Part shown: positions 16,829-25,060 of the stretch, in pieces | Numbering within the stretch: the first letter of the stretch is position 1 | Layout of the letters: every line of letters starts with the position of its first letter | Source of the DNA: Anaeromassilibacillus senegalensis | Lineage (GTDB): Bacteria > Bacillota > Clostridia > Oscillospirales > Acutalibacteraceae | DNA: 64,000 nucleotides | Direction: 5' to 3' | NCBI RefSeq assembly: GCF_001261775.1 | Contig: NZ_LN868538.1 | Span: 558,001-622,000 of the forward strand | The notes under the pieces: model-generated | The model's input: the letters and a program-made list of their open reading frames with translations, nothing else | Told to the model about the DNA's origin: nothing | Database searches by the model: none | Position numbers and translations under genes: made by a program

Positions 16829-18327
16829 CCCTCCTCAAATAGGTCTTTATGGGCCTCTTTCTCTGCTTGAGTGAGCTCTCTGGTGGTTTTAGTTGGTTTT
16901 CCGTTATCGTCCGGCCATGCGTAATCATGTATATGCTCGCCATGATTCCCATACGGGTGGCGCTTCGGTGTGCCGTGGTCTCCGCCGTGTATCTGCGTTA
17001 CCATTTTGCCGTCGGCGTCATAGATAACGCGGTCACGCTGCTTGCCCTTGCGGGATACGGTATCCACCACCGCATTGGGGCGGTAGGTCTTTGGGATGCT
17101 CTGGTGAGGACGATCCGTCCAATCGTCGGTTGGGATGATCGTCCCGTTTTTATTGTATCTGTATTTTGCGTACTTATCAAGGGCTACGCGGCTCTGTGCT
17201 GCCTGTGACTGTCCATACTTGGCGATCTGCTCACGAGCGGCTTGGCGCTTGAGACCGGTCTGGCGCACAAAGTCTTTCTGGGCATTCTGCCACTGCTTGA
17301 TTTTGGCCGCGCTCTCATAGGTGTCCTGGCCAGCGGCGTCCATGGCAGCATACTCCCGCTTCCACCGGCGCACCTGTCTCTCAATGTAACGTTGCTGCTG
17401 CGACGCCTCGTACTCCGTCATCGCCTTGCCGTTATACCGGTACTTCTTGGAGTCATAATCCGCGAGGTCAGCCTTACTATACGTCCTCACCGAGCCGTCG
17501 TAATAAGGATAGAAGCTATGCCTGCAGTTCCACCCACCGAGACCCGCGCCGGAGCCATACCCAGTGGACCGCACAAAATCCGGATACTTGGATGATTTAC
17601 CCGACCGGCTGTAGACCTGCCCCTGCCAGGCGGCGTGCTCCGGGCGCGCGCCCGCGTGGGCCGTGGTCTCGACCAGGTCGCACTCCATCTCGTCGGCCAG
17701 GTCCATCTGCAGCTGCAGAGCGGTCTGGTTGACGCCGGTCAGCACCGCGCGACGGACAGCCACCTCGATGTTGTCCCGGTGGCCGGACGGATATGTCACC
17801 GCGCCGATGCCCTGCCGCGCGAGTTCCTTGACCGCACGGCGAATGGCGGTATTGTAATCCATCGCGCCGGTCGACACCGTCAGATACGCCTTATCCAGCG
17901 CATGCTCCAGCTGCCCGGTGGCCGTGGCTGCGGTCGTCCTGGTGAGATTGACAAACAGCCCCTGCGTCCACTTGTATCCGGTCTCAAGCGTCTTACGCAT
18001 TGCTTCGGACGCCGCCAGAGGGGGAGGGTCAAGCCCCTGCTCCCGATAGATGGAGGCGTCAAACTTGATCGACTCTTGTCCAGCCTCCATCATGAGGCGC
18101 TTGAGCTCCTCGGTGGTTTTGCCCGTGCGTGCGGCGAGAGCCTCAATTACATAGCTATGATAGTTGCCCATCTCAATGAGCTTGCGGTACTGCCAGTCCG
18201 TTGCCGGAGTCCAGTAATCACACTTGGCGATCCGCCTGGCCATCTCCTCCAGCAGATCGGTCTCGACCTCGCTGTATAGCTCAATCATGGCGTCCGGCAG
18301 CTGCTCCAGATATTTAGGCTTTAACAT
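16825..18327 (-). CDS. Phage minor capsid protein 2 (MuF-like) with C-terminal extension
   Basis: 500 residues. Residues about 1-330 are the Phage_min_cap2 family: long N-terminal helices, ETGYKWTQGLFVNLTRTTAATATG, AVRRAVLTGVNQTALQLQMDLADEM, AGARPEHAAWQGQVYSRSG and the conserved GGWNCRHSFYPYYDG. From about 345 a basic helical linker leads to a last section of about 90 residues: PNAVVDTVSRKGKQRDRVIYDADGK with a His-rich core (GGDHGTPKRHPYGNHGEHIHDY). The family lies inside the head and may be ejected with DNA. The His-rich tail recalls the C-terminal toxin modules of MuF proteins; function inferred. Confidence 0.88.
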   Translation of the reverse strand: MLKPKYLEQLPDAMIELYSEVETDLLEEMARRIAKCDYWTPATDWQYRKLIEMGNYHSYVIEALAARTGKTTEELKRLMMEAGQESIKFDASIYREQGLDPPPLAASEAMRKTLETGYKWTQGLFVNLTRTTAATATGQLEHALDKAYLTVSTGAMDYNTAIRRAVKELARQGIGAVTYPSGHRDNIEVAVRRAVLTGVNQTALQLQMDLADEMECDLVETTAHAGARPEHAAWQGQVYSRSGKSSKYPDFVRSTGYGSGAGLGGWNCRHSFYPYYDGSVRTYSKADLADYDSKKYRYNGKAMTEYEASQQQRYIERQVRRWKREYAAMDAAGQDTYESAAKIKQWQNAQKDFVRQTGLKRQAAREQIAKYGQSQAAQSRVALDKYAKYRYNKNGTIIPTDDWTDRPHQSIPKTYRPNAVVDTVSRKGKQRDRVIYDADGKMVTQIHGGDHGTPKRHPYGNHGEHIHDYAWPDDNGKPTKTTRELTQAEKEAHKDLFEEG

Positions 18328-19724
18328 CAGCTTGTATTACCGCCCGATTGGCGGCTGAAGCCAAACGGATCGGCCTCCTCCTGGTCTGCGCCGGACAGTT
18401 CCGCCGCCATCGCCTTGGCATCCCCCTCAGTCTCTCCAAAGTATTTGGCTCGATACTCCCATACAGCCATGAGGCCGTCTCGCACCTGCTGCATGTCACG
18501 CAGCTGCTCACTAGGTCGATCCTCAATGATTGAGTCGTCAAAATTGATCGCAACATCAAAGTCCGTGGGCAGACCAAGGAGAGATGCGATCGCACGGCAC
18601 ATCCCAATAAGCGCAGATTGTAACACTAATTCATGCTTTTTAAGATTTTGAAATAGGTCAGATTTTTCAGAAACTACCTCCATCGCTGTTTTGACGTTAT
18701 CTGCGCTAAATTTGTACCTTCCGTTGCCGAGACCGCACTTGGTCGATACCAGATTAAGCCCGGTCTTGAGTCCTGCCTCGTGCGCCTCGTGCCGTAACTC
18801 CATATTAATTTCTGAGATTTTTTGCCCCGTGTCATTGCCGGAGGTTTCAAACGCAAAAAATTCCGTGTCATTATCATCAAATACCGGGTTTTTCATCCCG
18901 TCTTCTTGCTGGACAATTCGTGCCATCGAGATCGGAACCATGATGCGTTTTTTTCCGAGTCTAAACTCATTGACATAACTGTCATATATGAGGTCCAGCC
19001 CCTCCAGCTCATCCAGTGCGTTGGCGTATACGGAGATTCCCATCGGGCAATCCAGATCAAGGTTGTTGACGATGTTAGGGGTAATGATTTGATACAGCGG
19101 GATATTAGACCCGGTGCGTACTGTGGCCTCCACGCCATCCGGTAGAGATACAGGGGAGAGCGCGTTGCCCATCCGCGTAAACATCTCGTTATCGACCACA
19201 TATTGCCCGCGCTCCAGCCGGTGGGTATTGAGATACACCAGCTTGTCTCTGCTCTGAGAGCGCTCCGTCGCGAACGCGCACTCCAAAATCCTGCCGTTAT
19301 CCCAAGAGATGGGGTGGATCATGCCAGCACGGATGTAGTCGATACGGACGTCATCTCCATCCTTGTACTCGACCAGCGCGCCAGTACCCAGCGCATACGC
19401 CAGCTCCAGAAGCTGGTTGCCGCGCACCCAGAAGTTATTGGCATCCAGCACTTGATGGACTGCCGCACCCACCGCTTCGTCCGATATGACAATCTCAACC
19501 TTTTCGTTCAGTGCTAAAGCCGCCCAGTCCTCGCAGACCTTTTTCGCCATGCCCAGACTCTTGCGAGTCCGGGCGATGCGCTTGAAGCCGTTGTATTGCC
19601 GGTATGTATGGACGCTGGCTACCTTGCCCTTGTACCACTTAGCCCATCGGTCAATCTGCCGATAGTAGGCGTCGTCCACCGTACTGTATCCCTTACGGGA
19701 GAGATATTGCGTAATCGCTTGCAA
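18327..19724 (-). CDS. Phage portal protein (SPP1 gp6/A118 type)
   Basis: 465 residues from TTG 19724, nine bases after GGAGGTGA; no ATG is nearby in frame. The order of helices and strands fits portal proteins: YRQIDRWAKWYKG, RTRKSLGMAKKVCEDWAALALNEKVEI, NNFWVRGNQLLELAYALGTGALVEYKDG, then NLDLDCPMGISVYANALDELEGLD and DDSIIEDRPSEQLRDMQQVRDGL. The dodecameric portal is the DNA gate and docking site for terminase. Between terminase large subunit and minor capsid protein 2, as expected. Confidence 0.9.
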   Translation of the reverse strand: MQAITQYLSRKGYSTVDDAYYRQIDRWAKWYKGKVASVHTYRQYNGFKRIARTRKSLGMAKKVCEDWAALALNEKVEIVISDEAVGAAVHQVLDANNFWVRGNQLLELAYALGTGALVEYKDGDDVRIDYIRAGMIHPISWDNGRILECAFATERSQSRDKLVYLNTHRLERGQYVVDNEMFTRMGNALSPVSLPDGVEATVRTGSNIPLYQIITPNIVNNLDLDCPMGISVYANALDELEGLDLIYDSYVNEFRLGKKRIMVPISMARIVQQEDGMKNPVFDDNDTEFFAFETSGNDTGQKISEINMELRHEAHEAGLKTGLNLVSTKCGLGNGRYKFSADNVKTAMEVVSEKSDLFQNLKKHELVLQSALIGMCRAIASLLGLPTDFDVAINFDDSIIEDRPSEQLRDMQQVRDGLMAVWEYRAKYFGETEGDAKAMAAELSGADQEEADPFGFSRQSGGNTS

Positions 19725-19737
19725 TGGGCATCACCTC

Positions 19738-21051
19738 CTACAAGTAGAGTATCTGGTCTTGCATGGACTCGGTGGAGTATTCCATGCTATCCAGGCTGTC
19801 GATGTTCATTCGGCCATCATCCAGCCGGATGTCCTTGGTCTGGTCTTTGTCATCGTAGACCGCCTCCTCCAGCGCGCCTATGGTGTGGGTGCAATGCCGG
19901 AGGATTTTGTATCGTCCTTGCGCCATGAGCGATGTGTAAAATGCGATACGGTCGTTGATCGGCCCCTTGCGGGCATTGAGGATGTCAATACCGAGGCGGG
20001 CGCGCATCGCGGCAGCCGTCAAGCCCTGGATGAGGGTCTGCTCTGCGCTGTCGCAGTACGCCTCCGTCACCCGATACCGGGCTTTTGCCCTGCGGACAAA
20101 GTCGATAAATGCCTTATCTACATCTGCTGGAGACAGGCGTCCGTCCTTGCGGTTATTATGGTAGTACTCGTCGAGGGTGACGACCTCCTTATACCCTCGC
20201 GTATAACCTGTGAGGGTGAAGCTGTGAGCGGAGGTGGTGCCACCAAAGTCCACGCCTATGACCGCGTACATGATGTTGGATGGATTGTAATCGTCATCGA
20301 CGACGTAATCCTCCGGGCGATCGGCAAATTGCTGGTAGATCAGGCCGTCCGCTGCCACCCATAGACCCAGGATGTTGCGCTTGTAATACACACCGGTGTA
20401 CATGCGCCGGTACTTGTCCTTGACTTGCTGAGACAGCGTGAGATTGTCGTCAAGCCCAAAGTGCAGCAGGCAGATGTTTTTGGCGTCTGCCTGTTTGATG
20501 TAGCCCTCGTTGATGTAATGGTGTGGCCCGGCAGGGTTGCAGTTGAGCCACATTTTGGCTCCCTTGACGCTGCAGCGGCCAATGGCTTGGACGACAAAGC
20601 TCTCTGGCATGAGGGCCGCCTCATCGAGGTACGCCCCGGCTGCGGTCAGACCCTGCAGCTTGTCCTGGGACGCCTCGTTGTTGGCCTCATAGAGGTAGTA
20701 CACATTGTCTCCGATCTCAATGCTGTTGTCCTGGCCGCCCCGGTGGTACACATATGACCAGTGCCAGGCGCGCAGTATTTGCAGCATCGGTCCGATGACG
20801 TTTTTTTTCAAGGCCCCAATGGTTTTTCCGGCAACGATAAAGTTCTGCCCGGAGTAATTACTCTGGGCAAATTGGAGGAATGAGCAGATGCACGCGATGG
20901 TCTTGCCCGATCGGATGGAGCCGTCCGCGATCACCATGTCGCAGGGCGCGTAAGGCGATCCGGGACGCCACCAATGCAGCAACCTCTGTTGCTGCGGGGA
21001 GAACGGAAGGAATTTAAACTCTTGACCGCCTGATTTACGTCTCCTTGGCAT
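19738..21051 (-). CDS. terL: Terminase large subunit (PBSX type)
   Basis: 437 residues. N-terminal ATPase: Walker A is GSIRSGKT (residues 44-51), Walker B with catalytic Glu is GAYLDEAAL (about 140), followed by NCNPAGPHHYINEGYI coupling motif. The C-terminal nuclease has the RNase H-like strand VIGVDFGGTTSAHSFTLTGY, and a later acidic pair (EAYCDSAEQTLI, GRMNIDS). It packages concatemeric or, in a transposable phage, chromosome-embedded phage DNA into procapsids. The start sits behind GAGGAGG and overlaps the small subunit gene. Confidence 0.93.
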   Translation of the reverse strand: MPRRRKSGGQEFKFLPFSPQQQRLLHWWRPGSPYAPCDMVIADGSIRSGKTIACICSFLQFAQSNYSGQNFIVAGKTIGALKKNVIGPMLQILRAWHWSYVYHRGGQDNSIEIGDNVYYLYEANNEASQDKLQGLTAAGAYLDEAALMPESFVVQAIGRCSVKGAKMWLNCNPAGPHHYINEGYIKQADAKNICLLHFGLDDNLTLSQQVKDKYRRMYTGVYYKRNILGLWVAADGLIYQQFADRPEDYVVDDDYNPSNIMYAVIGVDFGGTTSAHSFTLTGYTRGYKEVVTLDEYYHNNRKDGRLSPADVDKAFIDFVRRAKARYRVTEAYCDSAEQTLIQGLTAAAMRARLGIDILNARKGPINDRIAFYTSLMAQGRYKILRHCTHTIGALEEAVYDDKDQTKDIRLDDGRMNIDSLDSMEYSTESMQDQILYL

Positions 21052-21412
21052 CGTTTACCTCCTCAAACAGCTTTTTGAGGTCTTCCTCGCTGGGGCTGGT
21101 GGCCGCCAAAAAATTGGCAATGCCCGCGCCGGTGTCGCTATCTGTTGAGTAATACTCCAAATACAGCTTGATTGCGTTGGTGTCTCCTGCGACGCAGCGG
21201 TCCACCAGCCCCTTATGCACGGCAGCGGACTCCGTGACGCTGTACTTGACGATGAGGTCGTCAAGCTCTTTGGCGTAGTCCTTTGGCCTGAGCATCCCAT
21301 GGCGTCGTTTCAGGGATTTCAAGTCATCGAGGATGTCAAACTCGATGCGGGAGGTTTGCGCCCGCATGGCGTCCTGCAGCATATTAATTGATTGTGTTTT
21401 CCTGCGGCCCAT
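21035..21412 (-). CDS. terS: Terminase small subunit-like protein
   Basis: 125 residues from ATG 21412 behind AAGGAGGTGA; the frame extends upstream but without another good site. It is helical, with ILDDLKSLKRRHGMLRPKDYAKELDDL and AVHKGLVDRCVAGDTNAIKLYLEYY, the latter like the oligomerisation part of PBSX-type small terminases. It partly overlaps the large-subunit gene. A second candidate for the same role, the Mu gp27-like protein, is encoded just upstream. Confidence 0.75.
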   Translation of the reverse strand: MGRRKTQSINMLQDAMRAQTSRIEFDILDDLKSLKRRHGMLRPKDYAKELDDLIVKYSVTESAAVHKGLVDRCVAGDTNAIKLYLEYYSTDSDTGAGIANFLAATSPSEEDLKKLFEEVNDAKET

Positions 21413-21716
21413 ATGGGCGCTCACCTCCTTTTCAGATTTTGGCTTATATGGCCCCTGTAAGGCATTGGGGGTCATATGGTACAAACTCCACCGGTGCATC
21501 TAAAAAATCGATCTTAAAAGCCGTTAAAGGCATCTTAAAAGCCGTCTATCCACATCCGCCTGTCTGAGACCGATAATCTGTCAGTCTGGACAGGCTTCGC
21601 CACCCGCTGCGGAGCTGATCCGCGCGGTGGCCATGATGTAGATGACGGCTTATCCACGTCGCCGGGACGCATCAACCGGCGGGCTTTTAAGCGTTTTAAT
21701 GATTGCTTTAAATACT
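21413..21716 (-). promoter_or_regulatory. Leader region between NusG-like gene and terminase with repeats and hairpins
   Basis: About 300 bases without a gene. On the minus strand from 5': AT-rich start, then a strong GC hairpin at 21599-21631 (GCCACC...GGTGGC with a TCAGC-type loop), a second dyad at 21559-21594 (CCTGTC...GACAGG), and a 14-base direct repeat ATCTTAAAAGCCGT at 21511-21524 and 21532-21545, period 21. This could be an RNA loading site for the NusG paralogue or a late promoter region; undetermined. Confidence 0.45.
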
Positions 21717-22202
21717 TTATACAACCTCGACCGCGAGGTCCTTGGTGATGGTGATCCCGCCGACAGTCATCCGGACGCGTGCCCGGCGCTGGTGGGGAGA
21801 GACGCGGACAATCTGATCGTCCTTGAGTTGCAGCAGCGGGCCGTCCAGGATGTCCCAGCTGCCATCCGGCTCCCGGTGGACACGGGATATCTCCCAGTCA
21901 CCGGTGGTCCAATACCGCTCCTCCTCCGGTGTGAGAGGGCTCGGCCTCCCACGGTTGCCCAGCACCCGGATGATGCCGGAGACCGCATGTACCATGCCGT
22001 ACAGCGACACAGGGGAGGATGCGCGGATGAGCACGTAGCCCGGCAGCAGCAACCTGACACGGCTGTTCCACTTGCCGCCCTTGCGTACAGTGACATGCTC
22101 CCTCGGCGTCAGCACGGTCGCACCACGCCGGGCAAGGTCTCGGCTGACATCATCCTCGCTGCCGGTGAGCACCTGCAGCACATACCAATGGCACCGATCC
22201 AC
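21717..22202 (-). CDS. NusG-family transcription elongation/antitermination protein (LoaP/RfaH-like)
   Basis: 161 residues starting at GTG 22202 (GGAGGGG site; first base shared with the stop of the upstream gene). CHWYVLQVLTGSEDDVSRDLARRGATVLTPRE is the opening strand-helix of a NusG N-terminal domain, and LLLPGYVLIRASS matches the conserved NGN stretch PGYVFV. The last about 40 residues (LQLKDDQIVRVSPHQRRARVRMTVGG) are a KOW-type barrel. NusG paralogues bind RNA polymerase and make it ignore terminators. Placed at the head of the packaging and structural genes, it is a good candidate for a late-gene processive antiterminator. Confidence 0.8.
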   Translation of the reverse strand: MDRCHWYVLQVLTGSEDDVSRDLARRGATVLTPREHVTVRKGGKWNSRVRLLLPGYVLIRASSPVSLYGMVHAVSGIIRVLGNRGRPSPLTPEEERYWTTGDWEISRVHREPDGSWDILDGPLLQLKDDQIVRVSPHQRRARVRMTVGGITITKDLAVEVV

Positions 22203-22753
22203 TATGTCCCCTCCTTTTTGGCGGCCTCGATGACTGCCACAACCTGGCGATACAACGTCGGATCACGTTTGGCCAAGACGTCAAACAACGCCGTCTTATT
22301 GGCGTCGAGTGCCTTAGATGTATCGTCCGCAATGCTGTGATCCACACGGCGCTTGTACTGCACGGCGCGGGTGAGGGCCGTTGCCTGCTTGAGCAGCTTA
22401 TCCGGAGGGATCGTGCCCCATGCCTCGGCAGGCATATCCACGATGGCCTGAAGGATATTTTGCGACGCGAGCCGGGAGATTGCCTCTGTGATGTCCAGGT
22501 CCGGATACTCGTCCATGATGGACGTAATCGCCGCCATGTTGTCCTGGGCCGCCCGAAGCATTTCGACCGACGCGGCAAACTTGCGGGCATAGCGGCAGAC
22601 AGATTGCTGCGATAGCGTGATGTTGTTGTCGGCCAGATACTGCACGATCTGCCTGTATGTGCAGCCGGTCATGAGCATCTGGTCCACGGTCTCCTTGATA
22701 TCCGGCGGGGACTTGTCGATGATGCCGCTGCTGCGGTTGCGTCTGCGGCTCAT
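22202..22753 (-). CDS. Mu gp27-like protein (DUF3486)
   Basis: 183 residues. N-terminal basic segment (MSRRRNRSSGIIDKSPPDIKE), then a helix-turn-helix (CTYRQIVQYLADNNITLSQQSVCRYARKF) and a long helical C-terminal part. This is the DUF3486/Mu gp27 family, which in Mu is a small-terminase candidate. Its gene follows gp25- and gp26-like genes exactly in Mu order. Confidence 0.82.
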   Translation of the reverse strand: MSRRRNRSSGIIDKSPPDIKETVDQMLMTGCTYRQIVQYLADNNITLSQQSVCRYARKFAASVEMLRAAQDNMAAITSIMDEYPDLDITEAISRLASQNILQAIVDMPAEAWGTIPPDKLLKQATALTRAVQYKRRVDHSIADDTSKALDANKTALFDVLAKRDPTLYRQVVAVIEAAKKEGT

Positions 22754-22756
22754 ACG

Positions 22757-23077
22757 CTATACCTCGACGAGCGGGTCCGGTTCCGTCTGCCCCAGCAGCA
22801 GCGCAAGCCCATCCGGGGAGAGCCTGGCCTCCAGCATATCATATCCGCAGTCCAATGCGCTGGCCATCGCCTTGCTCTCGATGTGCCGCAGGTAGATGTA
22901 CCCACGGTCGTGCAGATAGGTGAGAGCGGCCTTGAGGTCGGCGTCTACCATATTGAGCGCCGGGCGCAGCTGGTACAGCTGCACATAATCGCACAGCATG
23001 TTGAGGTCCCGCAGTACCAAGCCATTGTTGCGCCGCACCTTGGCGGCCATCATCTTGCTGACTACGTTGTTATCCAT
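22757..23077 (-). CDS. Mu gp26-like winged-helix protein
   Basis: 106 residues. A basic N-terminus (VSKMMAAKVRRNNGLVLRDLNMLC) leads into DADLKAALTYLHDRGYIYLRHIE, a winged-helix-like unit, and an acidic tail. Size and place between gp25- and gp27-like genes match Mu gp26. Function unknown in Mu as well. It starts behind GAGGAG. Confidence 0.65.
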   Translation of the reverse strand: MDNNVVSKMMAAKVRRNNGLVLRDLNMLCDYVQLYQLRPALNMVDADLKAALTYLHDRGYIYLRHIESKAMASALDCGYDMLEARLSPDGLALLLGQTEPDPLVEV

Positions 23078-23405
23078 TGATGTGGTCTCCTCTTCTGCCC
23101 TCTAACAAGAGGTCGTATATTTTTTCCAAGCGGGCGTTCACATCCGCTTGTCCCCGGAAGTAATCCTCCTTGAGAAGGCACTTACTTTTGAGGTCATTGA
23201 TATCCACGTTGAGTTGTTGGATGTCGTCCCTGGACTGTGATTTGTATCGCTTAAAATCGTCCTGGGTTACATACGTCTTTTCAATTTCATGGATTGACTC
23301 ACCGTGTTTATCCGTTGTTGAAATGGTACGTTTTAGAAAGAATCCGATGATTGTTATGGCAAGACCAGCTACGGTGGTGATGATCCACCAAATTGCTTCG
23401 TTCAT
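23070..23405 (-). CDS. Mu gp25-like (DUF2730) membrane-anchored coiled-coil protein
   Basis: 111 residues from ATG 23405 behind GGGAGG; the longer frame would begin inside the preceding terminator and is rejected. MNEAIWWIITTVAGLAITIIGFFLKR is a single membrane helix. The rest (TYVTQDDFKRYKSQ, DDIQQLNVDINDLKSK, ARLEKIYDLLLEG) is coiled coil. This topology and the Mu-like gene order indicate the DUF2730 family. Role unknown; possibly lysis-related or structural. Confidence 0.7.
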   Translation of the reverse strand: MNEAIWWIITTVAGLAITIIGFFLKRTISTTDKHGESIHEIEKTYVTQDDFKRYKSQSRDDIQQLNVDINDLKSKCLLKEDYFRGQADVNARLEKIYDLLLEGRRGDHING

Positions 23406-23430
23406 GATATCCTCCCGGTGCAAAAAAATA

Positions 23431-23458
23431 AGGTACACTTGAGACATCTCAAGTGTAC
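23431..23458 (-). terminator. Perfect 12-bp dyad terminator between mor and gp25-like gene
   Basis: GGTACACTTGAG - four-base loop - CTCAAGTGTACC, followed on the minus strand by TTATTTTTTT. It should end the mor transcript. The downstream late gene begins only 26 bases further on, so any upstream late promoter must read through it. Confidence 0.85.
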
Positions 23459-23508
23459 CCGAAGCCCGTTATTCAGTTCAAACGAGATTCCATTCAACGA
23501 TTTTAGGG

Positions 23509-23811
23509 TCAAAACAAAGATTCCTGTTCTCCGATTTTTCTTGCATTTGACGTAATTTCCCATATTGTTTGATCGCTTAAATGGTATTTGCGCGCCAGCT
23601 GTTTGACGTTATGGCCGTTATATTCTTTTCGTATCTGGTCATCCCTGATCTTCTTGGTGAGTCGGTCAACTGTCCAAATTCGGATTTGGCTGCCGCTGAA
23701 GCGCCGGACAAGTTCTCTGTACGGCTCAATGCCGATTGTTTCTGCTATCTCCAGCTGCTCACCTTTTAAGTTTTCCAGAGATAAATGCTCCAAAAAGTCA
23801 TCCATTGGCAT
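23509..23811 (-). CDS. mor: Mor-family transcription activator
   Basis: 100 residues. IAETIGIEPYRELVRRFSGSQIRI is the dimerisation segment, and DDQIRKEYNGHNVKQLARKYHLSDQTIWEI is the C-terminal helix-turn-helix of the Mor/C family. In Mu, Mor turns on the middle promoter by recruiting host RNA polymerase. Here it follows gemA with a 14-base overlap and immediately precedes a terminator and the late genes, so it probably activates late or middle transcription. Confidence 0.9.
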   Translation of the reverse strand: MPMDDFLEHLSLENLKGEQLEIAETIGIEPYRELVRRFSGSQIRIWTVDRLTKKIRDDQIRKEYNGHNVKQLARKYHLSDQTIWEITSNARKIGEQESLF

Positions 23812-24310
23812 CGCTCCTTTGAGAGCTGCTATCTGTTTTTCCGGCTTTCCGAGCGGCGGATTTAACGTAATTTTCGGTCATGTCAATTAAGACTATTCCC
23901 TGTTGGCAATCCAGCCAACGGAACGGCTGACGCGGGTCAGCATCAATGCCGAGATGTTTTTTTATAATCCCCCTCACGCGTTCTCCGAGAGTAGCACAGC
24001 GTGGATGTTGATCACACTCTTTAAGTTTGTACATGAGTTGCCATGCCTTTTTTTGTTGTTCTACAGTCATGCCTCTGGATGCGTATTTGTCTACCGTGGG
24101 TTGCGGCTGATTTTTGCGGGGAGAACGCTCTGATTCGGAGGGATTGAGCCGCAAATCAAGTTCATTGACCACCATACAATACTGTTCATTTGTGAGTTTG
24201 CTGAGGTGCCATTCTCCCGTAAGCCCAAGCGACATATTCCTCAAGTCATCCTTATTCATACCCAGCTTTGCAGCCATCCCGAAGAGCCTGTTGGCCTCTT
24301 TCCCGTTCAT
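23798..24310 (-). CDS. gemA: GemA/gp16-like regulatory protein (DUF1018)
   Basis: 170 residues. N-terminal NGKEANRLFGMAAKLGMNKDDLRNM and WHLSKLTNEQYCMVVNELDLRL, then VEQQKKAWQLMYKLKEC and FRWLDCQQGIVLIDM match GemA proteins of transposable phages, which in Mu change expression of host replication and supercoiling genes. It starts behind AAAGGAGGAG. It is separated from the early operon by a terminator, so it probably has its own promoter. Confidence 0.88.
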   Translation of the reverse strand: MNGKEANRLFGMAAKLGMNKDDLRNMSLGLTGEWHLSKLTNEQYCMVVNELDLRLNPSESERSPRKNQPQPTVDKYASRGMTVEQQKKAWQLMYKLKECDQHPRCATLGERVRGIIKKHLGIDADPRQPFRWLDCQQGIVLIDMTENYVKSAARKAGKTDSSSQRSDANG

Positions 24311-24361
24311 GAGTTTCTCCTCCTTTTGCTGGTTCAGTTGACAAATATAAGATTTTTTTAC

Positions 24362-24394
24362 AAAACAGGCGCTTAATAATCGAGCGCCTGTTTT
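24362..24394. terminator. Dyad terminator at the end of the early operon
   Basis: A 12-base perfect stem (AAAACAGGCGCT / AGCGCCTGTTTT) with a nine-base loop. A-rich and T-rich flanks make it usable in both directions. It lies between the frameshifted early gene and gemA. Confidence 0.8.
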
Positions 24395-24414
24395 GCATTA
24401 TTTATGTAATTTTG

Positions 24415-25060
24415 TCAACCCTTGTCCGCCGGAACGACCGTGATTTTGGTGGTCTCCTCGACCACCATCGCGCCCCGGATCAGGTCAAGGATATGCTCCG
24501 GGTCGTTACATCCAGTAGGTGCGCCCATTAGCAACTGCCGAAAATTATCCCACACAGCGGCCTCCTGAATCAGGTATGCCCACTCCTGAGCCTGTGCCTC
24601 ATCCATTCCACCAATTACCTGCAGGTTACGTACGTCACCATCATAATTGGCTCCGTGCAGCTTTTTAGCGAGAACCTTTTTGGCTTTGTCGTCCACGGGT
24701 ATGGATTGGATCGCGTCGTTCAGTGTCTGCTCGACGTACTCGCCGGACCACAATCCCCCCAGCATCCGAGTGGCAGGATCGGAAAGCTTGTATGTTGTCT
24801 TCTCTGTAACGGCATCCTTGTAAGCACCGCCAAAAATCAGGCGAAGGCGGGAGGGGGTATGTGAGCTTTAAGGAGCGGGCCGTAGTAGCTACCACCTTGT
24901 TCCCATTGCTGCTGACGTAGCTCGTGGTCTTATATTTGGTGTCCTGCAGGTCCTCTTTGGCCTGCAGAAGGAACTCGCTCTCCAGCTGGTTTTGCTCAGC
25001 CTTCAGCCGATCGATTTCATCCTTGATTTGGACGAGACGGTCAATCTTGCGTGAGTCCAT
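24415..25060 (-). pseudogene. Early-region coiled-coil protein gene split by a single-base frameshift
   Basis: The first frame (ATG 25060) encodes DSRKIDRLVQIKDEIDRL... coiled coil, then SSNGNKVVATTARSLKLTYP, after which the frame becomes Arg/Pro-rich junk. The next frame continues with SRLRLIFGGAYKDAVTEK, LGGLWSGEYVEQTL and AKKVLAKKLHG to the stop at 24415. The join is a run of five C on the minus strand (G5 at 24853-24857). Removing one C gives a 214-residue protein. It may be a real inactivating mutation, a sequencing error or +1 frameshifting on CCC-C. Position near the end of the early operon recalls Mu Gam-type genes, but no firm match. Confidence 0.75.
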
